NCBI GenBank assembly: GCA_021779195.1
Contig: JAJYBB010000001.1
Location: 1 to 64,000 of the forward strand
From: Bacteroidota bacterium
Lineage (GTDB): Bacteria > Bacteroidota > Bacteroidia > Bacteroidales > Paludibacteraceae
Direction of reading: 5' to 3'
DNA length: 64,000 nucleotides
Part shown: positions 30,033 through 38,309 of the stretch, in pieces
Position numbering within the stretch: the stretch's first letter is position 1
Layout: the number at the start of each line of letters is the position of its first letter
Notes under the pieces: model-generated
Told to the model about the DNA's origin: nothing
The model's database searches: none
The model's input: only the letters and a program-made list of their open reading frames with translations
Program-made: the position numbers and the translations under genes

Positions 30033-30040
30033 TACTTTTG
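30033..30040 (+). promoter_or_regulatory. -7 box of dapA
   Basis: TACTTTTG, matching TAnnTTTG, begins a few bases after the DUF6913 stop and 33 bases before the dapA ATG. No -33 TTTG is evident, so read-through from upstream is also possible. Confidence 0.45.
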
Positions 30041-30065
30041 CAAACAATTTGCATTTTTTTGAACC

Positions 30066-30959
30066 ATGATTACGAATAAACTGACAGGTATGGGTGTGGC
30101 GTTGATTACGCCCTTTAAAACAGATGAATCCGTTGATTTTGATGCTTTAGCGCGTTTAATTGAACATCAAATTAAAAATGGCACTGATTATTTGGTGGTA
30201 TGTGGCACTACTGCCGAAACTCCTACATTGACCGAAGCCGAAAAAGATGGAATTACCCGTTTTGTGCTTCAGAAAAATGCAGGGCGTTTGCCCGTAGTTT
30301 TGGGAGTTGGAGGAAATAACACAAAAGCTGTTGTTGATAAACTGACTACCTCCGATTTAAAAGGCATTGATGCCATTCTGTCGGTTACACCCTATTACAA
30401 TAAACCTTCGCAGGAAGGATTATATCAGCATTTTGCTGCTATTTCAAAAGCATCACCACTTCCGGTAATTTTATATAATGTTCCGGGTAGAACTGGCGTT
30501 AATATGCTTGCATCTACCACATTACGCATTGCCAATGATTTTCAGAATATTTGCGCCATAAAAGAAGCTTCTGGTAGTTTTAGTCAAATCGATGATATAA
30601 TCAAAAATAAACCGTCAGATTTTATGGTTATCTCGGGCGATGATGGCATTACTTTTCCATTAATAACTCTTGGTGCAGTTGGAGTCATTTCGGTTATTGG
30701 AAATGCTTTTCCCAAAGAATTTAGCCGTATGGTGCGACTTGCATTGCAAGGTGATTTCGATAATGCACGCCAGATTCATCACCGATTCACAGAATTAATC
30801 GAATTGCTTTTTGTTGAAGGAAATCCAGCCGGAGTGAAAAGTATGTTGGCCGTTATGGGGATGATTGACAATGTATTACGATTGCCTTTAGTGCCAAATA
30901 CCATTAAAACTTATGAAAAGATCCGTTTGGTTCTCAATAAATTAAACGCTCAGATTTAA
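30066..30959 (+). CDS. dapA: 4-hydroxy-tetrahydrodipicolinate synthase
   Basis: 297-aa TIM-barrel lyase that condenses pyruvate with aspartate semialdehyde in lysine and meso-diaminopimelate synthesis. The Schiff-base Lys166 is in AIKEASG. Tyr137 is in LYNVPGRTG, and the Thr pair is in VCGTTAE (48-49). Length is normal. It converges with a glutamine amidotransferase gene. Confidence 0.97.
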   Translation: MITNKLTGMGVALITPFKTDESVDFDALARLIEHQIKNGTDYLVVCGTTAETPTLTEAEKDGITRFVLQKNAGRLPVVLGVGGNNTKAVVDKLTTSDLKGIDAILSVTPYYNKPSQEGLYQHFAAISKASPLPVILYNVPGRTGVNMLASTTLRIANDFQNICAIKEASGSFSQIDDIIKNKPSDFMVISGDDGITFPLITLGAVGVISVIGNAFPKEFSRMVRLALQGDFDNARQIHHRFTELIELLFVEGNPAGVKSMLAVMGMIDNVLRLPLVPNTIKTYEKIRLVLNKLNAQI

Positions 30960-30991
30960 TTATCGTCCATTTCCAGCTGATTTAATTTTAA

Positions 30992-31705
30992 TCATTCAGT
31001 GCGTTCAACTGCTGCCAACTGGTCTAAAATCCCGAATAATTTTTGATGATTAGCATTAATTAAATCTTGATGATGCAGGATTTCGCTTGCGTTTTGGATG
31101 CCATCAGTAGGATTAAGTTCATCTACTCCGTTTTCGACCATATTATTTAATGATTTTAACGTTACTTCGAAATGAAATTGAAAAGCAAGCACCCGATTAT
31201 CATATATAAATCCTTGATTAAGAGTGATATTTGATTGAAATAACCGAATACATCCGGTTGGTAAATCAAAAGTGTCACCATGCCAATGAAAAACAGGGAA
31301 ACTGCTTTCGAAGTTCTTAAACATTGGATTAAGATTGGCAGAATCTGATAATTTAACATCAAACCAGCCTATTTCCTTTTGTTTGTTTGGATAAACTTTA
31401 GCCCCAAGAACTTCGGCGATTAATTGTGAGCCAAGGCAAATCCCTATCACTGTTTTTCCATTGTCAATTGCTTTTTGAATTAATTTTTTTTCCACAGTTA
31501 ACCAAGGATATTGAGATTCATCATAAACACCCATTGGACCGCCCATTACAATCAGCCAATCCATATCATCCACATTGGGCAATCGATATTTCTCATAAAA
31601 ACGTGTAAAGCTGAGCGAGTGGTTGTTTTTTGAAATCCATTGTTCCATACAACCCAATCCTTCGAATGGGACATGCATCAATGTGTGAATTGAAAGATTC
31701 TTCAT
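30992..31705 (-). CDS. Class I glutamine amidotransferase-like protein
   Basis: 237-aa stand-alone GATase1 domain of the GuaA-like type. The nucleophile cysteine is in GICLGSQLIAEVLGA (about residue 95), and the catalytic His/Glu pair is in FQFHFEV (about 177-179). A HWHGDTFDLP segment is typical of this subgroup. It may hydrolyse glutamine or a gamma-glutamyl conjugate; partner unknown. It is 19 bases after the last small gene of the GntR/ABC operon and may be transcribed with it. Confidence 0.88.
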   Translation of the reverse strand: MKNLSIHTLMHVPFEGLGCMEQWISKNNHSLSFTRFYEKYRLPNVDDMDWLIVMGGPMGVYDESQYPWLTVEKKLIQKAIDNGKTVIGICLGSQLIAEVLGAKVYPNKQKEIGWFDVKLSDSANLNPMFKNFESSFPVFHWHGDTFDLPTGCIRLFQSNITLNQGFIYDNRVLAFQFHFEVTLKSLNNMVENGVDELNPTDGIQNASEILHHQDLINANHQKLFGILDQLAAVERTE

Positions 31706-31724
31706 TCAATTTAATTTCTTTAAG

Positions 31725-31922
31725 TTATTGATTTCCAATTGATTTGTCCATAGAAATACTATCGCTATCAACTGTTGCTGAACGATCCGGTGTATTCATT
31801 TCGATTTTTTCTTGAGATTTGGCAGCTGAGTCTATTTTCATTTTAATTGTAATATCGACGGTTAAAAGAAACATTATTGCAACTGCAAACATGCCAAGAA
31901 GTAATTTATTACTTGTTTTCAT
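31725..31922 (-). CDS. Small membrane protein of unknown function (65 aa)
   Basis: 65 residues with one N-terminal hydrophobic segment (LLLGMFAVAIMFLLTVDITI, about 7-26) and a polar, Ser/Asp-rich tail. The opening MKTSNKLLLGMF resembles the start of longer putative adhesin/DUF2807-type proteins that accompany such ABC loci in Bacteroidota, so it may be a shortened remnant; this is inference. Its ATG overlaps the previous stop codon (ATGA), implying translational coupling. Confidence 0.6.
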   Translation of the reverse strand: MKTSNKLLLGMFAVAIMFLLTVDITIKMKIDSAAKSQEKIEMNTPDRSATVDSDSISMDKSIGNQ

Positions 31923-32173
31923 ATATTTGAAATTAATTGTTGAACACTTGTATGAATGATTTTCTTTGTGAAAATATACAATTTACTTTGTTTAACCTGC
32001 ATTGTGTCGGGGCTTGTTGAATTGGTTTCCAATGTAATTGATGCAGGATTAAATTCTTGGTATAGAAAAGATTTTTTGTTCAGATTATGAACATATCCTA
32101 TTCCAACAACTAAAACAACTACGGTAGCCTGAATAAATCTTTTGTTCTTTTCCATATTTACATGATTTTTCAA
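31919..32173 (-). CDS. Small membrane or exported protein of unknown function (84 aa)
   Basis: 84 residues with a hydrophobic segment near the N-terminus (QATVVVLVVGIGYVH) and a charged, predicted exterior tail. The frame starts with an ATG overlapping the GntR stop (ATGA), but a second ATG at 32155 (MEKNKRFIQ) is equally plausible. It shares 4 bases with the next gene. No family recognised. Confidence 0.55.
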   Translation of the reverse strand: MKNHVNMEKNKRFIQATVVVLVVGIGYVHNLNKKSFLYQEFNPASITLETNSTSPDTMQVKQSKLYIFTKKIIHTSVQQLISNI

Positions 32174-32538
32174 TTAGTATTTTTAGAGAATTCTTCATAT
32201 TTAATTTTCAACTCATCGAGATTCATTCCTAATAGTTTCATATTCTTGAAAATAACCGGTAGTTCAAGTTCAAGAAATTGTTTCCTGCGATAATCAATGA
32301 TTTTGTTCTTTGCCTGTTCTGCTACAAAGTATCCAACTCCCCGTTTGTTGAAAATAATTTCATTATTTTGAAGAAAATCGTAAGCTCGCATTACAGTATT
32401 TGGATTCACCTGCAATGCCACACCCAATTCTCTGACTGACAAAATTCTATCGCCTTCTTTCCATCGCTCGAGCAAGATTTGCTCATTTATATAATCGCCA
32501 ATTTGTATGTAAATGGCTTGCGTTTCTTTGAATTCCAT
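32170..32538 (-). CDS. GntR family transcriptional regulator, YtrA type
   Basis: 122-aa short GntR regulator with a winged helix (YIQIGDYINEQILLERWKEG to VNPNTVMRAYDFLQNN, about 10-70). The short C-terminal helical domain is typical of the YtrA subgroup, which usually represses an adjacent ABC transporter operon. It lies downstream of the ATPase and permease genes rather than in front. It is followed by coupled small genes and is probably autoregulatory on the operon promoter at 34829-34800. Confidence 0.9.
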   Translation of the reverse strand: MEFKETQAIYIQIGDYINEQILLERWKEGDRILSVRELGVALQVNPNTVMRAYDFLQNNEIIFNKRGVGYFVAEQAKNKIIDYRRKQFLELELPVIFKNMKLLGMNLDELKIKYEEFSKNTN

Positions 32539-32542
32539 AATA

Positions 32543-33307
32543 TTAAACTTGTTTTTCGATTAAACGAAAATAAGCTACAATCCAGAAAAATGGTATCAGT
32601 GAGAATTTTATTATTCTACTTAAGAGTTTGGCTCTGAAGAAAAAGTCGTCTCCTGTAATCGATAGATTAACCATTTGTCCATTCAGATGATAAGTGCCAA
32701 ATGTTGTTTTTATTAGAAGTAATTCAATGATCACCAGAATAATAAAAAATACTGATATTGCCAGAAATGTCTGACCGGCAGCGTTTCGCTTAAAATAAAG
32801 TGAACCAACCATAAATACAGATTGAATAAGTGCAAATGTTATAAAATTGCTGAATAAACTTGCGCCTGCATGACCAGCTATATTTATACCCGGTTCGAAC
32901 TGGAATAATGCAAACTGAATCGGATGGCTTGTTTCGAAGAAGATATTACCGGCTACGGTTCCAAATACGGTACCTATAATGTAGGTAATCAGTATCATCC
33001 CAAAGTAATAGAAAGTATTAAGTATAATGCCTGATACAAGTTTTTCGAGATGGGTAGCCGGAATCAGAAGGAAGTGCATTCCACCGGGTGTATAACCAAA
33101 AATTTTGAACGTTCTGGCGGCAAAAATCAATCCGGAGATATACAAGAAAATTTCCACAGACACAGATTTCTCTCTCGCACCGGACAAATGCATAAGCATA
33201 AAGACCACGGTGGTAATTCCCCAAAAAGTTAACTCGTGTTGTTTGTTCTCTACAAAGAATCGTTTAAGTAAAAGTCCTAAACGATTTATGCCTAATGTTG
33301 TATTCAT
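32543..33307 (-). CDS. Integral membrane protein, likely ABC permease subunit
   Basis: 254 residues with about six hydrophobic helices (for example ELTFWGITTVVFMLMHL, YYFGMILITYIIGTVFG, SVFFIILVIIELLLI). It is not close to a named family by eye. Its position between an ABC ATPase and a YtrA-type GntR regulator suggests it is the membrane partner of the ATPase. Its ATG overlaps the stop codon of the lipoprotein gene upstream. Confidence 0.75.
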   Translation of the reverse strand: MNTTLGINRLGLLLKRFFVENKQHELTFWGITTVVFMLMHLSGAREKSVSVEIFLYISGLIFAARTFKIFGYTPGGMHFLLIPATHLEKLVSGIILNTFYYFGMILITYIIGTVFGTVAGNIFFETSHPIQFALFQFEPGINIAGHAGASLFSNFITFALIQSVFMVGSLYFKRNAAGQTFLAISVFFIILVIIELLLIKTTFGTYHLNGQMVNLSITGDDFFFRAKLLSRIIKFSLIPFFWIVAYFRLIEKQV

Positions 33308-33879
33308 AATGTTGTTGTTTGTTGTTTTGGCAATGTCTTTGATAACTTATAAAGTATACTTTTGTTATAAGCTTTTGCTTCATCGATAGTTTTAAAATCA
33401 GCTGTCTTTTGTAACGCTTGAATTTCTTTTTCTACGGTAGTATTTCTGTTTGTGTTTAGATTAGAAATTGCATAAGCTAATTTGCTAATCTCGTCAGAAC
33501 CATCTAATTTCATCACGGCTAAATCTCCAAGTGTTTTGAAGTACTCACTCTTCGTCTTTGCATGATAAATGGATTTTGCTATACCTGTCAACGATGCTGT
33601 GTTGTAACAAAATTCACTGGTTAACTTTGCAATTTCGACATAACTGTCAAAATTCATAGTGTCTTTTTCTGCTATTGACAAGATGGATTGTATTGCACCT
33701 TTATTATATGCTGAATTTTTATATAGTTCCGTTATTTCCTTTATTGCTTCAGCTTTCTTCGGGTCAGTCTTTTGGGTAATAGATTTGTTTTGTAACGAAC
33801 TACTACAAGAGATTATTGATGATGAAAATATAACCAGAATGCCAATAAAAATGTAAATATGATTATAACTCTTTTTCAT
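33304..33879 (-). CDS. Predicted lipoprotein of the GntR/ABC operon
   Basis: 191-aa protein with a lipoprotein signal ending IFSSSIISCSS (cysteine at about residue 25). The rest is helical and Lys/Glu-rich (KKAEAIKEITELYKNS, KYEI-type helices), with no recognised domain. It is located between the ABC ATPase (23-base gap) and the putative permease (4-base overlap), so it is probably an accessory exported component. Function unknown. Confidence 0.72.
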   Translation of the reverse strand: MKKSYNHIYIFIGILVIFSSSIISCSSSLQNKSITQKTDPKKAEAIKEITELYKNSAYNKGAIQSILSIAEKDTMNFDSYVEIAKLTSEFCYNTASLTGIAKSIYHAKTKSEYFKTLGDLAVMKLDGSDEISKLAYAISNLNTNRNTTVEKEIQALQKTADFKTIDEAKAYNKSILYKLSKTLPKQQTTTL

Positions 33880-33902
33880 ATTGTGTTTAATTCTTTAGTT
33901 TA

Positions 33903-34742
33903 TTACTGTCCAAAGATGCTTCTAATCCTATTTTTCTCATTCAAGATTGCATTGAACAAGAGTTCAATATCCAGTTTGCTGTCTTCTCCGGTTTTGTTCT
34001 CGCAAACCTGATACAACCCGCGGAGGGTGTCTTCACTATAAATTACGTTTTCATCTTTTTCGTTACGGTCTGCAACACGAAAAAAGAGCTTTTTAGTTAT
34101 ATTCTCAATCGGTTGATTAAAAACAATTTCATGTTTATCCATAATGATAATGCTGTCAATCAGGCTATCCAAATCGTGAACCTGATGAGTAGAAATAATC
34201 AGGCAACGCTTTTCATCTATAGCCGAAGCCACCATGCGGCGGAACTGACCTTTGGATGGAATGTCCAATCCATTTGTGGGTTCATCCATAAGCAACAATT
34301 TGGTGTTTGTTGCCAACCCAAAAGCTACAAAAACTTTCTTTTTCTGACCGTGCGAAAGTTTGTTCAGCATCGATTTTTTGTTGTCAATGTCAAATTCATT
34401 CAGATATTCGTTGAATTGTGTTGCACTGAAGTTTGGATAAAAAGGTGAATAAACTTTTTCATAGTTTTCAATACTCAAAGTCAGTTGAGGTAATTCTTCC
34501 GGCAGGAAGAAAATTTCGAGTAGCATTTCGGGGGAGCGTTTTACAGGATTAAATCCTAATGTATCAATCGTTCCACTCATTGGAAAATCGAGTCCTGAAA
34601 TTAGTTTTAATAAAGTACTTTTACCTTCACCGTTTTTTCCAAGTAACCCGTGAATTCTGCCGGCTTCGAGTTTCAAACTCAGATTTGAAAGCAATTCTGT
34701 TTTTTTTGTGTAACTGAATGTTACATTCTGAACATTTACCAT
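33903..34742 (-). CDS. ABC transporter ATP-binding protein
   Basis: 279-aa ATPase with Walker A GLLGKNGEGKST (about 33-44), signature LSHGQKKKV (about 134-142), Walker B LLLMDEPTNGLD (about 156-167) and the switch histidine in IISTHQVHDLD. A C-terminal extension of about 65 residues follows the core. It opens the leftward operon with lipoprotein, permease and GntR regulator. The YtrB/CcmA-like sequence points to an exporter or an antibiotic/envelope-stress system; substrate unknown. Confidence 0.93.
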   Translation of the reverse strand: MVNVQNVTFSYTKKTELLSNLSLKLEAGRIHGLLGKNGEGKSTLLKLISGLDFPMSGTIDTLGFNPVKRSPEMLLEIFFLPEELPQLTLSIENYEKVYSPFYPNFSATQFNEYLNEFDIDNKKSMLNKLSHGQKKKVFVAFGLATNTKLLLMDEPTNGLDIPSKGQFRRMVASAIDEKRCLIISTHQVHDLDSLIDSIIIMDKHEIVFNQPIENITKKLFFRVADRNEKDENVIYSEDTLRGLYQVCENKTGEDSKLDIELLFNAILNEKNRIRSIFGQ

Positions 34743-34799
34743 GATTGTAAATTATTACTGTTATTCGTTGAATTAGCGTATTAGTGAAATAGTACACCG

Positions 34800-34829
34800 C
34801 AAAAGTATAGCAATGTTTTATATTTACAA
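34800..34829 (-). promoter_or_regulatory. Promoter of the GntR/ABC operon
   Basis: On the minus strand TTG (34829-34827) and TACTTTTG (34807-34800) are 19 bases apart. They lie 58 bases before the ATPase ATG. Confidence 0.65.
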
Positions 34830-34929
34830 TAGTTTTGAAGTTAAATAATGCTAATTGCCATGAAATATTTGTAGAACCTTTATTACAGGAAAGTTTTGAA
34901 CATTCAGGATAAGAATTGTAAAATAAAAA

Positions 34930-34964
34930 TTGAATGAATTCAAAACTAAAAATGTTTACCTTTG
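34930..34964 (+). promoter_or_regulatory. Promoter of mazG-mutS2
   Basis: TTG at 34930-34932 and TACCTTTG at 34957-34964 are spaced 24 bases; the mazG ATG is 28 bases downstream. The promoter overlaps an in-frame TTG extension of mazG, so that extension is not translated. Confidence 0.6.
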
Positions 34965-34992
34965 TGCTAATTATGAATTATTAATTGTAAAT

Positions 34993-35793
34993 ATGCATAC
35001 AACACTTGAAAAACTGCAGGAATTCGACCGGCTACTCGAAATAATGACCGAACTGCGGGATAAATGCCCGTGGGATAAAGAGCAGACTTTCGATAGCATG
35101 CGGGTTCAAACCATTGAAGAAACCTATGAATTGGTGGATGCCATCATACAAAATGATAAAATGGCCATTCGAAAAGAATTGGGCGATTTACTTTTACATG
35201 TTGTTTTTTATGCTCAAATGGGCAGTGAAACCAGCGATTTTGATATATATGACGTTTGTAAAGCGCTGAACGAGAAGCTGATTTACAGGCATCCGCATGT
35301 GTTTGGCGAAACCGAAGCGAATACAGCCAAAAAAGTGGAACAAAACTGGGAACAACTGAAACTGAAGGAAAAAGGTGGAAATAAATCCGTCTTGTCGGGG
35401 GTACCTAACACGCTTCCGGCTCTGATAAAAGCGCACCGGATACAAGACAAGGCACGCAGCGTGGGTTTCGACTGGGAAGAGCGCGAACAGGTTTGGGGCA
35501 AAGTACAGGAGGAAATTAACGAGTTTAAAGACGAAGTCGCAGCAATGAACCGCGATAAAATGGAAGCTGAATTTGGGGACCTCATGTTCAGCCTGATTAA
35601 TGCGGCACGACTGTATGATATTAATCCCGAAAATGCTCTGGAACGTACAAACCGGAAATTTATCGGTCGCTTCAATTACCTCGAATCAAAAACTATTGCC
35701 ATTGGAAAAGATTTGAAATCAATGACGTTGGCTGAAATGGATGAGATTTGGGAAGAAGCAAAAAAAAATGAAAGGAATTTGTCAACATGCTAA
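34993..35793 (+). CDS. mazG: Nucleoside triphosphate pyrophosphohydrolase
   Basis: 266-aa two-domain MazG, which hydrolyses (d)NTPs to monophosphates and pyrophosphate, limiting aberrant nucleotides or ppGpp. The first EEx12-28ExxD site is in EETYELVDAI through RKELGDLLLHVVFY. A second copy is in EEINEFKDEV through EAEFGDLMFSLINAARLY. CPWDKEQTFDSM near residue 23 is diagnostic. The start at 34993 matches the promoter position. It precedes mutS2 by 16 bases. Confidence 0.95.
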   Translation: MHTTLEKLQEFDRLLEIMTELRDKCPWDKEQTFDSMRVQTIEETYELVDAIIQNDKMAIRKELGDLLLHVVFYAQMGSETSDFDIYDVCKALNEKLIYRHPHVFGETEANTAKKVEQNWEQLKLKEKGGNKSVLSGVPNTLPALIKAHRIQDKARSVGFDWEEREQVWGKVQEEINEFKDEVAAMNRDKMEAEFGDLMFSLINAARLYDINPENALERTNRKFIGRFNYLESKTIAIGKDLKSMTLAEMDEIWEEAKKNERNLSTC

Positions 35794-35809
35794 TTTATTA
35801 ACTAAACAA

Positions 35810-38272
35810 ATGCTTTATCCAGATCATTTCGAACAAAAAATAGCTTTTACTACCATACGCCAATTGTTGAAAGACAAGTGTGTGAGCACGTTGGGTGCAG
35901 AAAAAGTGGATGAAATTCAATTTTCGTCGGACTATACCCAAATCATACGCTTGCTCAGCCAGACTGACGAAATGCTGCGCATACTCACTACCGATGCAGA
36001 TGAATTGCCGATTGGTGATTTTTACGATGTTCGACCGGCATTGTCACGCGTTCGAGTAGAAGGTTTGTTTCTGGACGAGCTTGAGGTGTTCGATCTTCGC
36101 CGGGCATTGGAAGCAGTGCGTTTGTTGGTGGCTTTCCTAACCAAGCATGAAGTGGAAATATATCCACATTTATTGGAACTTGTTTCGGGAGTTGAAACTT
36201 TTCCGTTGATAATTAATCGGATAGATTCCATTCTGAATAAATTCGGAAAAATAAAAGACAACGCTTCGACCGAACTGGCACGTATTCGAAAAGATACTTT
36301 TCAGGTACAAAGCAGTATTTCACGCACGTTGAATTCCATTCTACGTCAGGCACAAGCCGATGGGTATGTAGAGAAAGACGTGGCACCCACCATGCGCGAA
36401 GGTCGGTTGGTGTTGCCTGTTTCGCCTGCTTTTAAGCGCAAAGTGAATGGAATTGTTCATGACGAATCGGCAACCGGCAAAACGGTTTTCATTGAACCTA
36501 CGCAAGTGGTGGAAGCCAATAACCGTTTGCGGGAGTTAGAAGGCGAAGAACGAAGAGAAATTATGCGGATTCTCGTTGAATTTACCAATTTCGTACGTCC
36601 ACATACCGAATCCATTTTCGCTTCGCAATACTTTCTGGGGCAGATTGATTTTCTACGTTCCAAAGCATTGTTTGCCATTGAAATTAAAGCCATAAAACCG
36701 CGTATTGACAACATGTGCCAATTGGAATGGGCAAAAGCTGTGCATCCATTGTTGCTGATTTCGCTTAAAAAACAAGGAAAAGAAATCGTGCCATTGGATA
36801 TCGTATTGAATGAAAAACAACGTATTCTGCTGATTTCGGGACCCAATGCCGGAGGAAAATCGGTGTGTCTGAAAACGGTAGTTTTGTTGCAATATATGCT
36901 TCAGTGCGGTTTGTTGGTTCCGCTTCACGATAGCAGCCGTGCAGGTGTTTTCGACCGCTTATTTATTGATATTGGCGATGAACAGTCCATTGAAAATGAT
37001 CTTTCAACATACAGTTCACATTTGCTGAACATGAAATTTTTTATAAAAAACAGTAATCCTAAAACTCTTCTTTTAATTGATGAATTTGGAACAGGAACCG
37101 AACCGCAAATTGGCGGTGCCATTGCAGAGGCCACATTGGAACGATTTAACCGGAATTTGGCTTTTGGAGTGATAACGACGCATTATACCAACCTTAAACA
37201 CTTTGCCGAAGATGCTGAAGGAATTGTGAATGGTGCCATGTTGTACGATCGGCAACATTTACAACCGCTTTTCCAACTCAGCATTGGCAATCCTGGAAGC
37301 TCATTTGCTGTGGAGATTGCACGTAAAATAGGTTTACCCGAAGATTTGATTGCCGAAGCTGCTGAAAAAGTTGGTGCTGAACACTTGGAGTATGATAAAC
37401 ATTTACAGGACATTGTGCGTGACAAACGTTACTGGGAAAACAAACGCCAGCAAATCCGGCAAAAAGAAAAGAAGCTGGAAGAAACACTCGAAAGATATGA
37501 AAATGAGTTAGAAAGCATTGATCATCAGCGAAAAGAAATAACTAATAAAGCAAAAGATGAAGCTAAAAGCCTGCTAAGTGAAGCCAATGCAAAAATTGAA
37601 AATACCATTCGCAAGATAAAAGAAGTAGAAGCAGAAAAAGAAAAAACAAAGGCATTAAGAAAAGAATTGAATGATTTTAAGAGTGACCTTACCACTGACT
37701 CTTCTCCTCAAGGAGAGGAGAAGAAAGGAGGTGTAAAACTTCAACTCAATAAAAAGTCAGAAAATAAAACAGCAAAACCCGAAGCCTTCAATAAAGAATT
37801 AGAAACTCTTAAAATTGGAGCTAACGTTCGTCTGAAAGGTCAATTAGCAATAGGAAAAATCATTGAAATTCAGTATAAGCAGGCTGTTGTTGCATTTGGG
37901 CAAATGAAATCTACAGTGAAACTGTCCAAACTTGAACCAATAAGCAATACACAATTAAAGAAAGAAGCTCGTAAATTCGAATCGTTAGGGAATGCAACCA
38001 CTGACGAAGTACGGCAACGCAAACTGATTTTCAAATCGGAGATAGATGTGCGTGGTATGCGTGGTGAAGAAGCAATTCAGGCAGTCATGTATTTTATTGA
38101 TGATGCCCTGATGGTTGGCGTTGCTTCTGTTCGTATTTTGCACGGGACTGGTACAGGTGCACTGCGCCAAATGATCCGGCAATACCTTGCTACGGTTAAT
38201 GGGGTGAAGTCGTTTCGCGATGAGCATATAAATTTTGGTGGTGCAGGTATTACGATTGTTGAACTCGATTAA
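35810..38272 (+). CDS. mutS2: Endonuclease MutS2
   Basis: 820-aa MutS2 with a MutS-like core, Walker A GPNAGGKS (about 344-351) and Walker B LLLIDEFGTG. A long charged coiled coil runs about 515-625, and a C-terminal Smr nuclease domain from about 743 has DVRGMRGEEAI and ILHGTGTGALR. Family members suppress homologous recombination or split collided ribosomes. At about residues 625-645 the linker contains SPQGEEKKGG, encoded by a DNA palindrome (37701-37723) that looks like an in-frame repeat insertion. The start at 35810 has an A-rich leader; in-frame starts at 35741 and 35768 lie inside mazG. Confidence 0.95.
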   Translation: MLYPDHFEQKIAFTTIRQLLKDKCVSTLGAEKVDEIQFSSDYTQIIRLLSQTDEMLRILTTDADELPIGDFYDVRPALSRVRVEGLFLDELEVFDLRRALEAVRLLVAFLTKHEVEIYPHLLELVSGVETFPLIINRIDSILNKFGKIKDNASTELARIRKDTFQVQSSISRTLNSILRQAQADGYVEKDVAPTMREGRLVLPVSPAFKRKVNGIVHDESATGKTVFIEPTQVVEANNRLRELEGEERREIMRILVEFTNFVRPHTESIFASQYFLGQIDFLRSKALFAIEIKAIKPRIDNMCQLEWAKAVHPLLLISLKKQGKEIVPLDIVLNEKQRILLISGPNAGGKSVCLKTVVLLQYMLQCGLLVPLHDSSRAGVFDRLFIDIGDEQSIENDLSTYSSHLLNMKFFIKNSNPKTLLLIDEFGTGTEPQIGGAIAEATLERFNRNLAFGVITTHYTNLKHFAEDAEGIVNGAMLYDRQHLQPLFQLSIGNPGSSFAVEIARKIGLPEDLIAEAAEKVGAEHLEYDKHLQDIVRDKRYWENKRQQIRQKEKKLEETLERYENELESIDHQRKEITNKAKDEAKSLLSEANAKIENTIRKIKEVEAEKEKTKALRKELNDFKSDLTTDSSPQGEEKKGGVKLQLNKKSENKTAKPEAFNKELETLKIGANVRLKGQLAIGKIIEIQYKQAVVAFGQMKSTVKLSKLEPISNTQLKKEARKFESLGNATTDEVRQRKLIFKSEIDVRGMRGEEAIQAVMYFIDDALMVGVASVRILHGTGTGALRQMIRQYLATVNGVKSFRDEHINFGGAGITIVELD
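37701..37723. repeat. Palindromic repeat inside the mutS2 linker
   Basis: CTTCTCCTC and GAGGAGAAG are perfect inverted 9-mers around 5 bases. The flanks (GACTCTTCTCC to GGAGAAG, read from the other strand as GGAGAAGAGTC) resemble the inner edge of the MITE-like elements in the nif cluster (GGGGAACAGAGTC). The reading frame stays open, adding a Ser/Pro/Gly/Lys segment to the protein. Confidence 0.5.
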
Positions 38273-38309
38273 ACTGATAAGCATCAGAATATTCATTCAA
38301 TTAAGCCTA

